From Chloroflexota bacterium (GTDB lineage: Bacteria; Chloroflexota; Anaerolineae; Promineifilales; Promineifilaceae), in NCBI GenBank assembly GCA_020353135.1, contig CP070688.1:1491112-1500697 (forward strand): a stretch of DNA of 9,586 nucleotides, given 5' to 3'. Below the pieces are notes generated by a model. It ran no database searches and was not told the origin of the DNA. It saw only the letters and a list, made by a program, of their open reading frames with translations. Position 1 is the stretch's first letter. Each line of letters begins with the position of its first letter. The position numbers were made by a program, and so were the translations under genes. This document shows positions 1 to 6,780 of the stretch, piece by piece.

Positions 1-2
1 AC

Positions 3-59
3 TTTGCTAAACCGGCGCTGCCCCGTAAGATTGGGGGCGTGATCTATTTGGCTGCTTGA
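3..59 (+). CDS. Possible C-terminal tail of an upstream gene (partial)
   Basis: One frame is open from the window edge to a TGA at 57-59 and would encode a tail ending KIGGVIYLAA. The other two forward frames stop at 8-10 and 40-42. Eighteen codons are too few to recognise a family, and an open stretch this short can occur by chance. If real, the upstream gene ends 33 nt before the lipoprotein gene at 93. Confidence 0.25.
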   Translation, partial: FAKPALPRKIGGVIYLAA

Positions 60-92
60 TTATTCGGCATTCTTGTTTCTTAACTAAGTTGC

Positions 93-1493
93 ATGTTTCA
101 TTCAAATACGCGGATTGTCCGGCCCTGGGTCTTGACTTTGCTGCTGGGGCTCGTAGCCCTGGCCGCCAGCGGCTGCTCCTTGTTGCAGGAGCCAGAACGG
201 CCGGTCATTCCCACCCCCGGTCCGACGCCCCAATCGCTGGAGGAAGTGCTTGCCTCGTCAGAAGAAATCGTGGTCGATCCGGCCCGGGGCGCTATCCCGG
301 CCGTGGAGCCCGAATGCGCGACGCTGGTCAACGCCGTCTCGCAGCAGCAGCTGACGGCCTACGTTCAAACGCTGGAAGGTTTTGGCACGCGCAACACCTT
401 CAGCGACACCCAGCGCGATGATTTTGGCATCGGAGCGGCCCGGCGCTGGATCTTCGACGAATTTGAGCGGGTGGGCAACGGCCGGCTCGAAGTGGAGTTT
501 GAGGATTATTCCTTCAACTTCCAGGGGGTGAATACCACCCAGCGCAACATCATCGCCACATTGCCTGGCGAGAGCGACCATGCCGGCGTTATCGTATTGA
601 TGGCCAATTACGATACGCGGCCGGCCGACTGGATGGATGGCTTCAGCCGGGCGCCCGGCGCTGATGACAACGGTTCAGGGGTCGCCAATTTACTGGAAAT
701 CGCCCGCCTGTTGAGTTCGCGCCGCTGGAACCAGACCATCATCTTCGCCGCTCTCACGGCCGAAGAACAGGGCACTTATGGCAGCCGCAACTTCGTGCAA
801 AACGCGGTCCTGGACGGCATGACCATCGACGCGGCCATCAACAACGATATGATCGGCGGCCGGGCCGGTATCCCCCAATTCGTTCGTCTCTTCGCCGAGG
901 GACCGGATACTTCGGGCAATCTTCAGCTGGCCCGCTACATCGAATTCGTCGGCGGGCTCTACCTGCCGACCTTCCGCATCGACGTCATCAATGCGCTGGA
1001 CCGGGAAGATCGCTGGGGCGATCAGCGCGAATTCGTCTACGCCGGCATACCGGCCGTTCGCTTGATAGAATCGGAAGAAGATCTGAGCATTCAGAACTCG
1101 ACCCTCGATACCTGGAGCCTGATCGACTACGATTACTTCGCCCAGATTGTCCAGCTCAACCTGGCCGTGTTATGCAATATGATCGGCGCACCGCCCCCGC
1201 CGCCAGCGCCGCTGGTGGCCCAGATGGCCGATCCCGGCGCCTTCATTCTGAGCTGGCAAGCCGAACCCCAGGCCGAAGGTTACGCGGTCTCCTTCCGGCC
1301 GCTCAACACAGATGATTACCCGCCCTTCCGGTTCGTGAGCCCTAACCAGACCGGAAATGTCGTCCTGACCGGTTTTGACCCCGAGGCCACCTACGCGGTC
1401 AGCATCGCCGCCATTGGCGCCAACGGCCGGCTGGGCAGCTTCTCGCCAGAACTCATACTCGGTCCGGACGCGTCGGCTGTAACACAACAGTAG
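93..1493 (+). CDS. M28-family peptidase-like lipoprotein with C-terminal fibronectin III-like domain; both zinc histidines replaced by Asn
   Basis: This 466-residue protein is exported and lipid-anchored. It has a basic N-terminus, a hydrophobic stretch (about 12-25) and a lipobox AASGC with Cys28, followed by a Pro-rich linker. Residues about 80-362 follow the M28 aminopeptidase fold: PGADDNGSG supplies the bridging Asp191, TAEEQG the catalytic/ligand pair Glu224-Glu225, and NNDMIGG Asp252. The family's first histidine (usually in an AHYDT-like motif) is Asn172 in MANYDTRP. The last histidine (usually in YHTxxDT) is Asn335 in QNSTLDT. Each zinc would therefore lose one ligand, so the protein may be inactive, use another metal, or only bind peptides or glycans. 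A proline run (367-373) leads to a fibronectin III-like domain (about 374-456). The fold is well supported from motifs; activity is uncertain. No clear Shine-Dalgarno precedes the ATG, and TAACTA at 81-86 could be a -10 for a leaderless transcript. Confidence 0.88.
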   Translation: MFHSNTRIVRPWVLTLLLGLVALAASGCSLLQEPERPVIPTPGPTPQSLEEVLASSEEIVVDPARGAIPAVEPECATLVNAVSQQQLTAYVQTLEGFGTRNTFSDTQRDDFGIGAARRWIFDEFERVGNGRLEVEFEDYSFNFQGVNTTQRNIIATLPGESDHAGVIVLMANYDTRPADWMDGFSRAPGADDNGSGVANLLEIARLLSSRRWNQTIIFAALTAEEQGTYGSRNFVQNAVLDGMTIDAAINNDMIGGRAGIPQFVRLFAEGPDTSGNLQLARYIEFVGGLYLPTFRIDVINALDREDRWGDQREFVYAGIPAVRLIESEEDLSIQNSTLDTWSLIDYDYFAQIVQLNLAVLCNMIGAPPPPPAPLVAQMADPGAFILSWQAEPQAEGYAVSFRPLNTDDYPPFRFVSPNQTGNVVLTGFDPEATYAVSIAAIGANGRLGSFSPELILGPDASAVTQQ

Positions 1494-1595
1494 AGCGTCA
1501 GCAGCTCAGTAGCCGGACTCCCTCTAACTCCCCGTTCGACAACGCCTGGCAGGACCTTCGGTGGTCTACCTTACGGCCCGAGCGCTCTGGCCGGC

Positions 1596-1608
1596 TATAA
1601 TGCCCGTC
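1596..1608 (+). promoter_or_regulatory. Consensus -10 box immediately before the metzincin ATG (leaderless promoter)
   Basis: A perfect TATAAT lies at 1596-1601, followed by seven bases and the ATG at 1609. Transcription would begin at or one base before the start codon, so no room remains for a Shine-Dalgarno sequence. The -35 is weak: TTACGG at 1571-1576 with a 19-nt gap is the best candidate. The same arrangement precedes rarA. Confidence 0.6.
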
Positions 1609-2319
1609 ATGAACCGCCTGCCGCCATCGGCTCTGCTGCTTCTTTTCTCACTCTTGCTGGTCGCCTGCGCCCCAGGCCATGCCGGGCAAGGGTTGACGCC
1701 GCCCGCCACTGCTACCACGTCGGCCAGGCAGGAGCCGGCGGTAACGGCCGCTGAGCTCGCTGGCATCACGCCTCATCCTACCGAGGTCAAGCAAACGTCC
1801 CTCATTCTGCCTATTTCAATCTACATCGTCGACGACGAAAGCGGCCGGTTTTCCAGCCGCCGCTCGGCCGGGCAACTGGAGGATATCTACGAGCGCGTAG
1901 ATACCATCTGGTCCCAGGCCGGCGTCGCCATTGACGTGCAGTCGATCCAACGCATCTCGCTGCCCGGCCCGGTTGTCCAGGCCATCGCCGGCGGCGATTT
2001 TCAGCCCTTCTTCGACGGCGCCGGCCGGGATTTTGACGTCCCTGAACCTTCACTACTGAACGCCTTCTACGCCAGGCAAATCGGCGGGCCGAATGGTATT
2101 GTGCCCTTCGACGCCAGGCTGTTTTTCGTCGCCGACGAACCCATCGTGGACCACGAGCGAGTGAGCAGCCATGAGATCGGCCATATTCTGGGCCTGCACC
2201 ACACGCTGGCCAGCCGGGAAAGGCTCATGTTCCCTGGCGCCAACGGCCGGGAACTGACCGGGGAGGAGATCGTCGTGGCCCGTTACGTCGCCCAGGGTTT
2301 ACTCGACCGGCAGCGCTGA
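1609..2319 (+). CDS. Secreted lipoprotein metzincin-type zinc metalloprotease
   Basis: This 236-residue protein starts with a short lipoprotein signal: MNRL, a hydrophobic core rich in Leu, then LVAC with the lipidated Cys20. A low-complexity Pro/Thr/Ala tether precedes the catalytic domain. The active-site helix reads HEIGHILGLHH, giving the metzincin motif HExxHxxGxxH with His188, Glu189, His192, Gly195 and His198. A Met-turn candidate follows (RLMFPG, Met207). It is predicted to be an extracytoplasmic zinc endopeptidase on the outer face of the membrane; the substrate is unknown. The ATG at 1609 is preferred over an in-frame GTG at 1561 and ATG at 1600 because it places a clean signal peptide at the N-terminus and follows a TATAAT by seven bases. 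The domain is short for a matrixin or serralysin and carries no visible prodomain cysteine switch, so the subfamily is unassigned. Confidence 0.85.
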   Translation: MNRLPPSALLLLFSLLLVACAPGHAGQGLTPPATATTSARQEPAVTAAELAGITPHPTEVKQTSLILPISIYIVDDESGRFSSRRSAGQLEDIYERVDTIWSQAGVAIDVQSIQRISLPGPVVQAIAGGDFQPFFDGAGRDFDVPEPSLLNAFYARQIGGPNGIVPFDARLFFVADEPIVDHERVSSHEIGHILGLHHTLASRERLMFPGANGRELTGEEIVVARYVAQGLLDRQR

Positions 2320-2352
2320 CGGTATTCCTTCACGTTCACTCGGCTAATTTTC

Positions 2353-2388
2353 TTGGCCCACCGGTCACAACGAAGCTACAATCCGGTC
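2353..2388 (+). promoter_or_regulatory. Leaderless-type promoter of rarA
   Basis: TTGGCC at 2353-2358 can serve as the -35. An 18-nt spacer leads to TACAAT at 2377-2382 as the -10. Six bases separate it from the ATG at 2389, so position +1 would be the A of the start codon. An in-frame TTG at 2353 is therefore probably promoter sequence rather than a start. Confidence 0.6.
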
Positions 2389-4629
2389 ATGGATCTATTT
2401 GCCCACGGCCGCCAGGAGCAGATCGAGCGCGAGTCGCCGCTGGCCAACCGTTTGCGGCCGCGCACGCTTGAGGAGTTTGCCGGCCAGGAACACATCGTCG
2501 GGCCAGGGCGCCTGCTGCGCCGGGCCATCCAGGCCGACCAGCTTTCGTCGCTCATCTTCTACGGGCCGCCGGGAACCGGCAAGACCACCCTGGCCATGGT
2601 CATCGCCAATACGACCGAGAGCCACTTCATCACCATCAACGCCGTTTTGGCCGGCGTGGCCCAGATCCGCGAGGCGATCAAGGAGGCCCAGGAACGGCGC
2701 AATCTCTATGGCCTGCGCACGACGCTGTTTGTCGACGAGGTCCATCGCTGGAACAAGGCCCAACAGGATGCGCTGCTGCCTCACGTGGAGAAGGGCACCA
2801 TCATCATGATCGGCGCCACCACCGAGAATCCCTATTTTGAGGTCAACAAGGCCCTGGTCAGTCGCAGCCGCATTTTCCAGCTCAAGCCGCTGACGCAGGC
2901 CGATCTGTATCAGATAGCCCACCAGGCGCTGACCGATCCTGAACGGGGTTACGGCCAACTTCAGGTCGAAATCGACGACGACGCGCTGGACCACCTGGTC
3001 GACGTGGCCAACGGCGATGCCCGCGGCGTGCTCAACGCCTTGGAATTAGCCGTGGAAACTACGCCGCCCGACGAGGCCGGCCGGATCGTCGTCGACCTGG
3101 AGGTGGCTGAAGAATCGATCCAGCGCCGGGCTGTCCTGTACGATAAAGAAGGCGACGTTCATTACGATACGATTTCGGCCTTTATCAAGAGTTTGCGCGG
3201 TTCAGACCCGGACGCTGCCCTGTACTGGATGGCCAAGATGGTCTACGCTGGCGAGGATCCGCGCTTCATTTTCCGGCGCATGGCCATCCTGGCCGGCGAA
3301 GATGTTGGCCTGGCCGATCCAAACGCGGCCGTCGTCGTCGCCGCCTGCTGGGAGTTATTTGAGCGGGTGGGCATGCCTGAAGGGCGCTTTCCCTTGGCCC
3401 AGGCCGCCTTGTATCTGGCCACCTGCCCCAAGTCTAATTCATCGTTGGCCTTCTTCGACGCCCTGACCGCGGTGGAGCGAGAACAGGAATCGGAAGTACC
3501 CAACCACTTGCGGGATGCCAGTCGCGACAGCGAAGGATTCGGCCACGGCCAGGGTTATCTTTACCCGCACGCCTACCGCGACCACTACGTGGCCCAGCAA
3601 TATCTGCCTGACGCCCTGCAAGGCAAAGTCTTCTACGAGCCCGGCGATCAAGGTTATGAACGGCGGATTGGCGAGCAAGTCGCCCGCCGGCGAGAAGCCC
3701 AGCTGGCGGCGATGGTCGAGGGCGATGGCGCTCTGCCCGAGGTGCTCACCACCAGCCCAAGCGACCGGGCTCGCGACGCCTGGCTGCAACGGGCGATCGC
3801 CAACAGCGGTCGGAGCCTGGGCCGGCAGCGCGAACGATTGTTCGAGATGGCCGCCGTCCGCCGTCATCACCTGTTACTTGACCTCAACGCTGGCAGCGGC
3901 TTGCTGACCTGGGAAGCCATCCGCCAGGCGCCAGAAGGCGGCGTATGGGCCCTGGCGGCGGAGGTGGGCGCGGGCGAGGCACTGCGGCAGCAGGCCACGC
4001 GCCTGCCCGAAGTGGAGCGGCCGGTCATCTTGATCGGCGAGGTGAGCGAGTTGGGCCAGCTGTTGGCCATGCGCGGCGAAGAGGATGTGACCTTCGACTG
4101 TATCCTCGGCCGCAATGCTTTCACCTTGAACGACGGTCGGCTCAAGGCGCTGGAAGTGGTCGCTTCTCTATTGCGGCCGGACGGGCGTCTGTGCCTGGCC
4201 CAGGTGCTGCCGAGGGACGGCCAGCGCCTTTACCAGCTACCGGATTGGCAACGCCGGCCGGCCGAATTAGCCGACGCGGTCCGCGAGGCCGAGGAGGCCA
4301 TTTATGCCGACGCGACCGACCCGATGGTTAACTGGGATGGCGCCGCCCTGGTAGCCGACCTGGAAGCGGCCGGATTTCAAAACGTGGAACTGCAAACAGA
4401 TCAGCAAACGGAACAGCGCCGTATCAGCGCCGCCGATCTGGCCCGCTGGTTCCCTGAAGGCGAGACGTATGAGACTGGCGACGGCCGGCCGAGCTACGCC
4501 CAACGCCTGGCCAACGCCGGCTTGAGTCCGGCCGAGGTGGGCCAGGTGGCTGAATACTACCAACGGAAGCTCCGGGGCCAGGTCATGGCCTGGCGGCGAA
4601 CGACCCTATACCTGTCGGCCGTGTGCTAG
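2389..4629 (+). CDS. rarA: RarA/MgsA replication-associated recombination ATPase fused to a C-terminal methyltransferase-like domain
   Basis: The 746-residue protein has two halves. Residues 1-435 form a complete RarA/MgsA/WRNIP1-type AAA+ clamp-loader-like ATPase, a cytoplasmic protein acting at stalled replication forks. Visible motifs are Walker A GPPGTGKT (59-66), Walker B LFVDEVHR (113-119), sensor 1 GATTEN (142-147), an arginine-finger SRSR segment (158-161), sensor 2 NGDARGVLNALE (208-219), and the family's tetramerisation region through YPHAYRDHYVAQQYLP. RarA usually ends near residue 440. Here about 300 more residues follow. They resemble a class I SAM methyltransferase: LLLDLNAGSG (about 495-504) as motif I, an acidic residue at the end of strand 2 (AAEVG), FDCILGRNAF, and LRPDGRLCLAQ as the later strand. 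From memory, cyanobacterial RarA proteins of about 730 residues carry a comparable uncharacterised C-terminal half. The start gives the typical MDLF N-terminus and sits directly after a -10 box. Confidence 0.94.
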   Translation: MDLFAHGRQEQIERESPLANRLRPRTLEEFAGQEHIVGPGRLLRRAIQADQLSSLIFYGPPGTGKTTLAMVIANTTESHFITINAVLAGVAQIREAIKEAQERRNLYGLRTTLFVDEVHRWNKAQQDALLPHVEKGTIIMIGATTENPYFEVNKALVSRSRIFQLKPLTQADLYQIAHQALTDPERGYGQLQVEIDDDALDHLVDVANGDARGVLNALELAVETTPPDEAGRIVVDLEVAEESIQRRAVLYDKEGDVHYDTISAFIKSLRGSDPDAALYWMAKMVYAGEDPRFIFRRMAILAGEDVGLADPNAAVVVAACWELFERVGMPEGRFPLAQAALYLATCPKSNSSLAFFDALTAVEREQESEVPNHLRDASRDSEGFGHGQGYLYPHAYRDHYVAQQYLPDALQGKVFYEPGDQGYERRIGEQVARRREAQLAAMVEGDGALPEVLTTSPSDRARDAWLQRAIANSGRSLGRQRERLFEMAAVRRHHLLLDLNAGSGLLTWEAIRQAPEGGVWALAAEVGAGEALRQQATRLPEVERPVILIGEVSELGQLLAMRGEEDVTFDCILGRNAFTLNDGRLKALEVVASLLRPDGRLCLAQVLPRDGQRLYQLPDWQRRPAELADAVREAEEAIYADATDPMVNWDGAALVADLEAAGFQNVELQTDQQTEQRRISAADLARWFPEGETYETGDGRPSYAQRLANAGLSPAEVGQVAEYYQRKLRGQVMAWRRTTLYLSAVC

Positions 4630-4704
4630 TCGACCACGAGGCTGTGTGGCGAAGTCAGCCGCCGGCTCGCGGCCGATAAGAACCGCCGGAAAATGAACTT
4701 ACAA

Positions 4705-4710
4705 AGAAGG
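4705..4710 (+). promoter_or_regulatory. Ribosome binding site deciding the rph start
   Basis: AGAAGG lies nine bases before the ATG at 4720. It selects this start over the in-frame ATG at 4693, which would add nine residues not expected in RNase PH and has no comparable site. Confidence 0.75.
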
Positions 4711-4719
4711 AAACTAACC

Positions 4720-5433
4720 ATGAATCGCACTCAAGACCGCGCCGTAGACCAGATTCGCCCAGTCAGGTTCGAACAGAACTACGTTAAGTATGCCGAGGGC
4801 TCGGTCCTGGCCAAGTTCGGCGACACCCACGTCTTGTGTAACGTCACCGTCGACGACAGCCTGCCCCATTGGATTCGAAACCAGCACAAGATGCATGGCT
4901 GGCTGACGGCCGAATACGCCCTGTTGCCGCGCAGCACCAAGCAACGCGTCCGGCGCGAGCAGCGTTGGCCAAAGGGGCGCACCCAGGAGATTTCTCGTTT
5001 GATCGGCCGCAGCTTGCGCATGGCCGTCGACCTGGACGCCCTCGGTTTGCGCCAGTTGATAGTCGACTGCGACGTGCTCCAGGCCGACGGCGGCACGCGT
5101 ACGACGGCCATCTCCGGCGGCTGGTTGGCGGTCAAGCTGGCCCTGGCCCCGTTAATCGCTTCAGGCGAAGTTCCGCCGACGGTCCTGCGCAACCAGGTGG
5201 CGGCCATCAGCGTGGGCATCGTCGACGGTCAGGCTTTGCTCGATCTGGATTACCGTGAAGATGTCGCCGCCGAAGTGGATCTCAACGTCGTCATGACCGG
5301 CGCCGAAGAGATCATCGAGATTCAGGGCGCGGCCGAAAAAGAGCCTTTCCCTCGAAACCAACTAGATAAGCTAATGGAGTTAGCCGCCCATGGCTGCCGG
5401 CAGGTGGCGGCCGCCCAAAACGGGGTCCAATGA
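4720..5433 (+). CDS. rph: Ribonuclease PH (phosphate-dependent tRNA 3'-end nucleotidyltransferase)
   Basis: At 237 residues this matches the usual 235-260 length of bacterial RNase PH, which trims the 3' trailer of tRNA precursors phosphorolytically as a ring-shaped hexamer in the cytoplasm. The N-terminus carries the family hallmarks IRPVRFEQNYVKYAEGSVLAKFGDT (about 12-36) and WLTAEYALLPRST (61-73). GRTQEISRLIGRSLR (86-100) contains Arg87, and QADGGTRT (121-128) contains Arg127; both arginines correspond to phosphate-binding residues in the family. LDYREDVAAEVDLN holds Asp181 and Asp187 at the metal-binding positions. Nothing is missing. The common partner gene for an ITP/XTP pyrophosphatase does not follow; instead the last bases overlap an M20 amidohydrolase. 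Confidence 0.97.
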   Translation: MNRTQDRAVDQIRPVRFEQNYVKYAEGSVLAKFGDTHVLCNVTVDDSLPHWIRNQHKMHGWLTAEYALLPRSTKQRVRREQRWPKGRTQEISRLIGRSLRMAVDLDALGLRQLIVDCDVLQADGGTRTTAISGGWLAVKLALAPLIASGEVPPTVLRNQVAAISVGIVDGQALLDLDYREDVAAEVDLNVVMTGAEEIIEIQGAAEKEPFPRNQLDKLMELAAHGCRQVAAAQNGVQ

Positions 5434-6632
5434 CCTGCTCAAAACGAAACGCTATGAGCTTTAGAGAAGAAGCTGAACGATTAAGCGACTACCTGGTTCA
5501 GACCCGGCGCGATTTTCATCGCCACCCGGAGCTGGGCTTTCAAGAAACGCGCACGGCCGGCATCGTGGCCCAAACGTTGACCGACCTGGACCTGGAGGTG
5601 CAGACCGGCATCGGCCAGACAGGGGTGGTAGGCATCCTTGAGGGCGAGCGCGAAGGGCCGGCCGTGCTGTTGCGCTTCGACATGGACGCCTTGCCGGTGG
5701 CAGAAGAGAATGATACGGACTACAGGTCGACGAACCCAGGCGTGATGCACGCCTGTGGCCACGACGGCCATATGGCCATGGGTCTGGCGGTGGCCCGGAT
5801 CATGGCCCGGCGCCGGGCTCAAATAGCCGGCACGTTGAAGTTCTTGTTCCAGCCTGGCGAAGAAGGGCGTGGCGGCGCCCTGGCCGTTTTGGCCGATGGC
5901 GTTCTAGAGAATCCACGGCCCGATGTGGCCCTGGCTATGCACCTTTGGAATGAGATCCCTTATGGCCTGGTTCGGGTTAGCGATGGACCGGCCATGGCCG
6001 CCTCGAGCATCTTCACCCTCACCGTCCGCGGCAAAGGCGGCCATGGCGCCTCGCCCCACCGGTCGGTCGACCCGATCCTGGCCGCTGCCCACATCGTGGC
6101 TGCCCTGCAAAGCATCGTCAGTCGCAACATCGACCCGCTGGACAGCGTCGTGGTCACCGTGGGCCAGATGACGGCCGGCACAACCTTTAACGTGATTCCC
6201 GAAGAGGCCGTCCTCAAGGGCACGGTTCGCAGCTATGACAATGATATGCACCGCCTGGTTTACCGGCGAATTCTGGAAATGGCCCAGAGCATGGCCCAGG
6301 CCTTTCGCTGCCGGGCGACCATGGAGGCCGTAGCCATCGTGCCGGCCGTGGTCAATGCGCCTGAGCCAACCGCCAGGGTCCGGGCGGCCGCCGGCCGCGT
6401 TTTGGGCCCGGATAACGTGGTCGAAGGCCGAACCATGGGCGCCGAAGATATGGGTTACATTTTGGAAGAGATCCCTGGCTGCTACTTCTTCATCGGCTCC
6501 AGAAACGAAGAAAAAGGCCTGACTTTCCCCCACCACCACCCCCGCTTTGATGTCGACGAACGAGCGCTGGTTTTAGGCGTGGCCACCATGGCCGAAGCCG
6601 CCGCTTCCTACGTCTTCAACGCTGCCTCGTAG
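5430..6632 (+). CDS. M20-family (M20D) amidohydrolase / N-acyl-amino acid deacylase
   Basis: This 400-residue protein is a cytoplasmic metal-dependent amidohydrolase of the hippurate hydrolase / IAA-amino acid hydrolase / N-acetyl-diaminopimelate deacetylase group, which removes acyl groups from N-acyl amino acids. HRHPELGFQE (30-39) opens the catalytic domain. Metal ligands are Cys109 and His111 in HACGHDGH, Glu144-Glu145 in FQPGEEG, His171 in AMHLW, and His369 or 370 in PHHHPRF. The lid/dimerisation domain begins about 188 and contains GKGGHGASPH (201-210). The exact substrate cannot be read from the motifs. The ATG at 5430 overlaps the rph stop as ATGA, which suggests translational coupling. 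A second ATG at 5454 would give the more family-like N-terminus MSFREEAERL and is a serious alternative. The TAG stop lies inside a small repeat element. Confidence 0.94.
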   Translation: MTCSKRNAMSFREEAERLSDYLVQTRRDFHRHPELGFQETRTAGIVAQTLTDLDLEVQTGIGQTGVVGILEGEREGPAVLLRFDMDALPVAEENDTDYRSTNPGVMHACGHDGHMAMGLAVARIMARRRAQIAGTLKFLFQPGEEGRGGALAVLADGVLENPRPDVALAMHLWNEIPYGLVRVSDGPAMAASSIFTLTVRGKGGHGASPHRSVDPILAAAHIVAALQSIVSRNIDPLDSVVVTVGQMTAGTTFNVIPEEAVLKGTVRSYDNDMHRLVYRRILEMAQSMAQAFRCRATMEAVAIVPAVVNAPEPTARVRAAAGRVLGPDNVVEGRTMGAEDMGYILEEIPGCYFFIGSRNEEKGLTFPHHHPRFDVDERALVLGVATMAEAAASYVFNAAS

Positions 6633-6717
6633 CCCAGGATTGTTTCCTGCGGCCGGTTTTCAAAACCGGGCTACGCGTCGTCGCGGCTCATGATGAGCGT
6701 TGGCTAATCGTAGCCCA
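6627..6717. repeat. Small palindromic repeat element with interrupted left arm and a diverged second copy
   Basis: AAAACCGGGCTACG (6662-6675) is the reverse complement of CGTAGCCC plus GGTTTT. These two halves occur at 6628-6635 and 6655-6660, separated by 19 bases. The inserted 19 bases contain AGGA/TCCT arms of their own, so a branched fold is possible. TCGTAGCCCA at 6627-6636 recurs at 6708-6717, and the bases after each copy are also partly alike. The element may act as a terminator or be a dispersed palindrome. It lacks a T-run typical of a simple intrinsic terminator. Confidence 0.6.
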
Positions 6718-6744
6718 ATAATCCTTCGCTCCGCCTGCCCTTTG

Positions 6745-6753
6745 TGCTAAATT
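6745..6753 (+). promoter_or_regulatory. Possible extended -10 promoter for cofDC
   Basis: TGC-TAAATT (hexamer at 6748-6753) resembles an extended -10 box. A weak -35 candidate TTCGCT (6725-6730) lies 17 nt upstream. It would give a leader of about 20 nt. No Shine-Dalgarno is evident before 6781. Confidence 0.3.
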
Positions 6754-6780
6754 GCCAGTAACGATATTGAGTCATTTCCG

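Noticed and set aside
56..86. Promoter TTGATT/TAACTA before the first lipoprotein gene
   Set aside because: The spacer would be 19 nt and the -10 is imperfect. It is mentioned only as weak support for a leaderless start.
2395..2994. A 199-codon reverse-strand open frame inside rarA
   Set aside because: It is antisense to unmistakable AAA+ motifs; long shadow frames are expected in GC-rich coding DNA.
5904..6539. A 211-codon reverse-strand frame within the M20 gene
   Set aside because: It mirrors a gene with complete metal-ligand motifs and shows no domain of its own.
6686..6698. GCTCAT-G-ATGAGC palindrome
   Set aside because: It is short, has no promoter context and could easily arise by chance.
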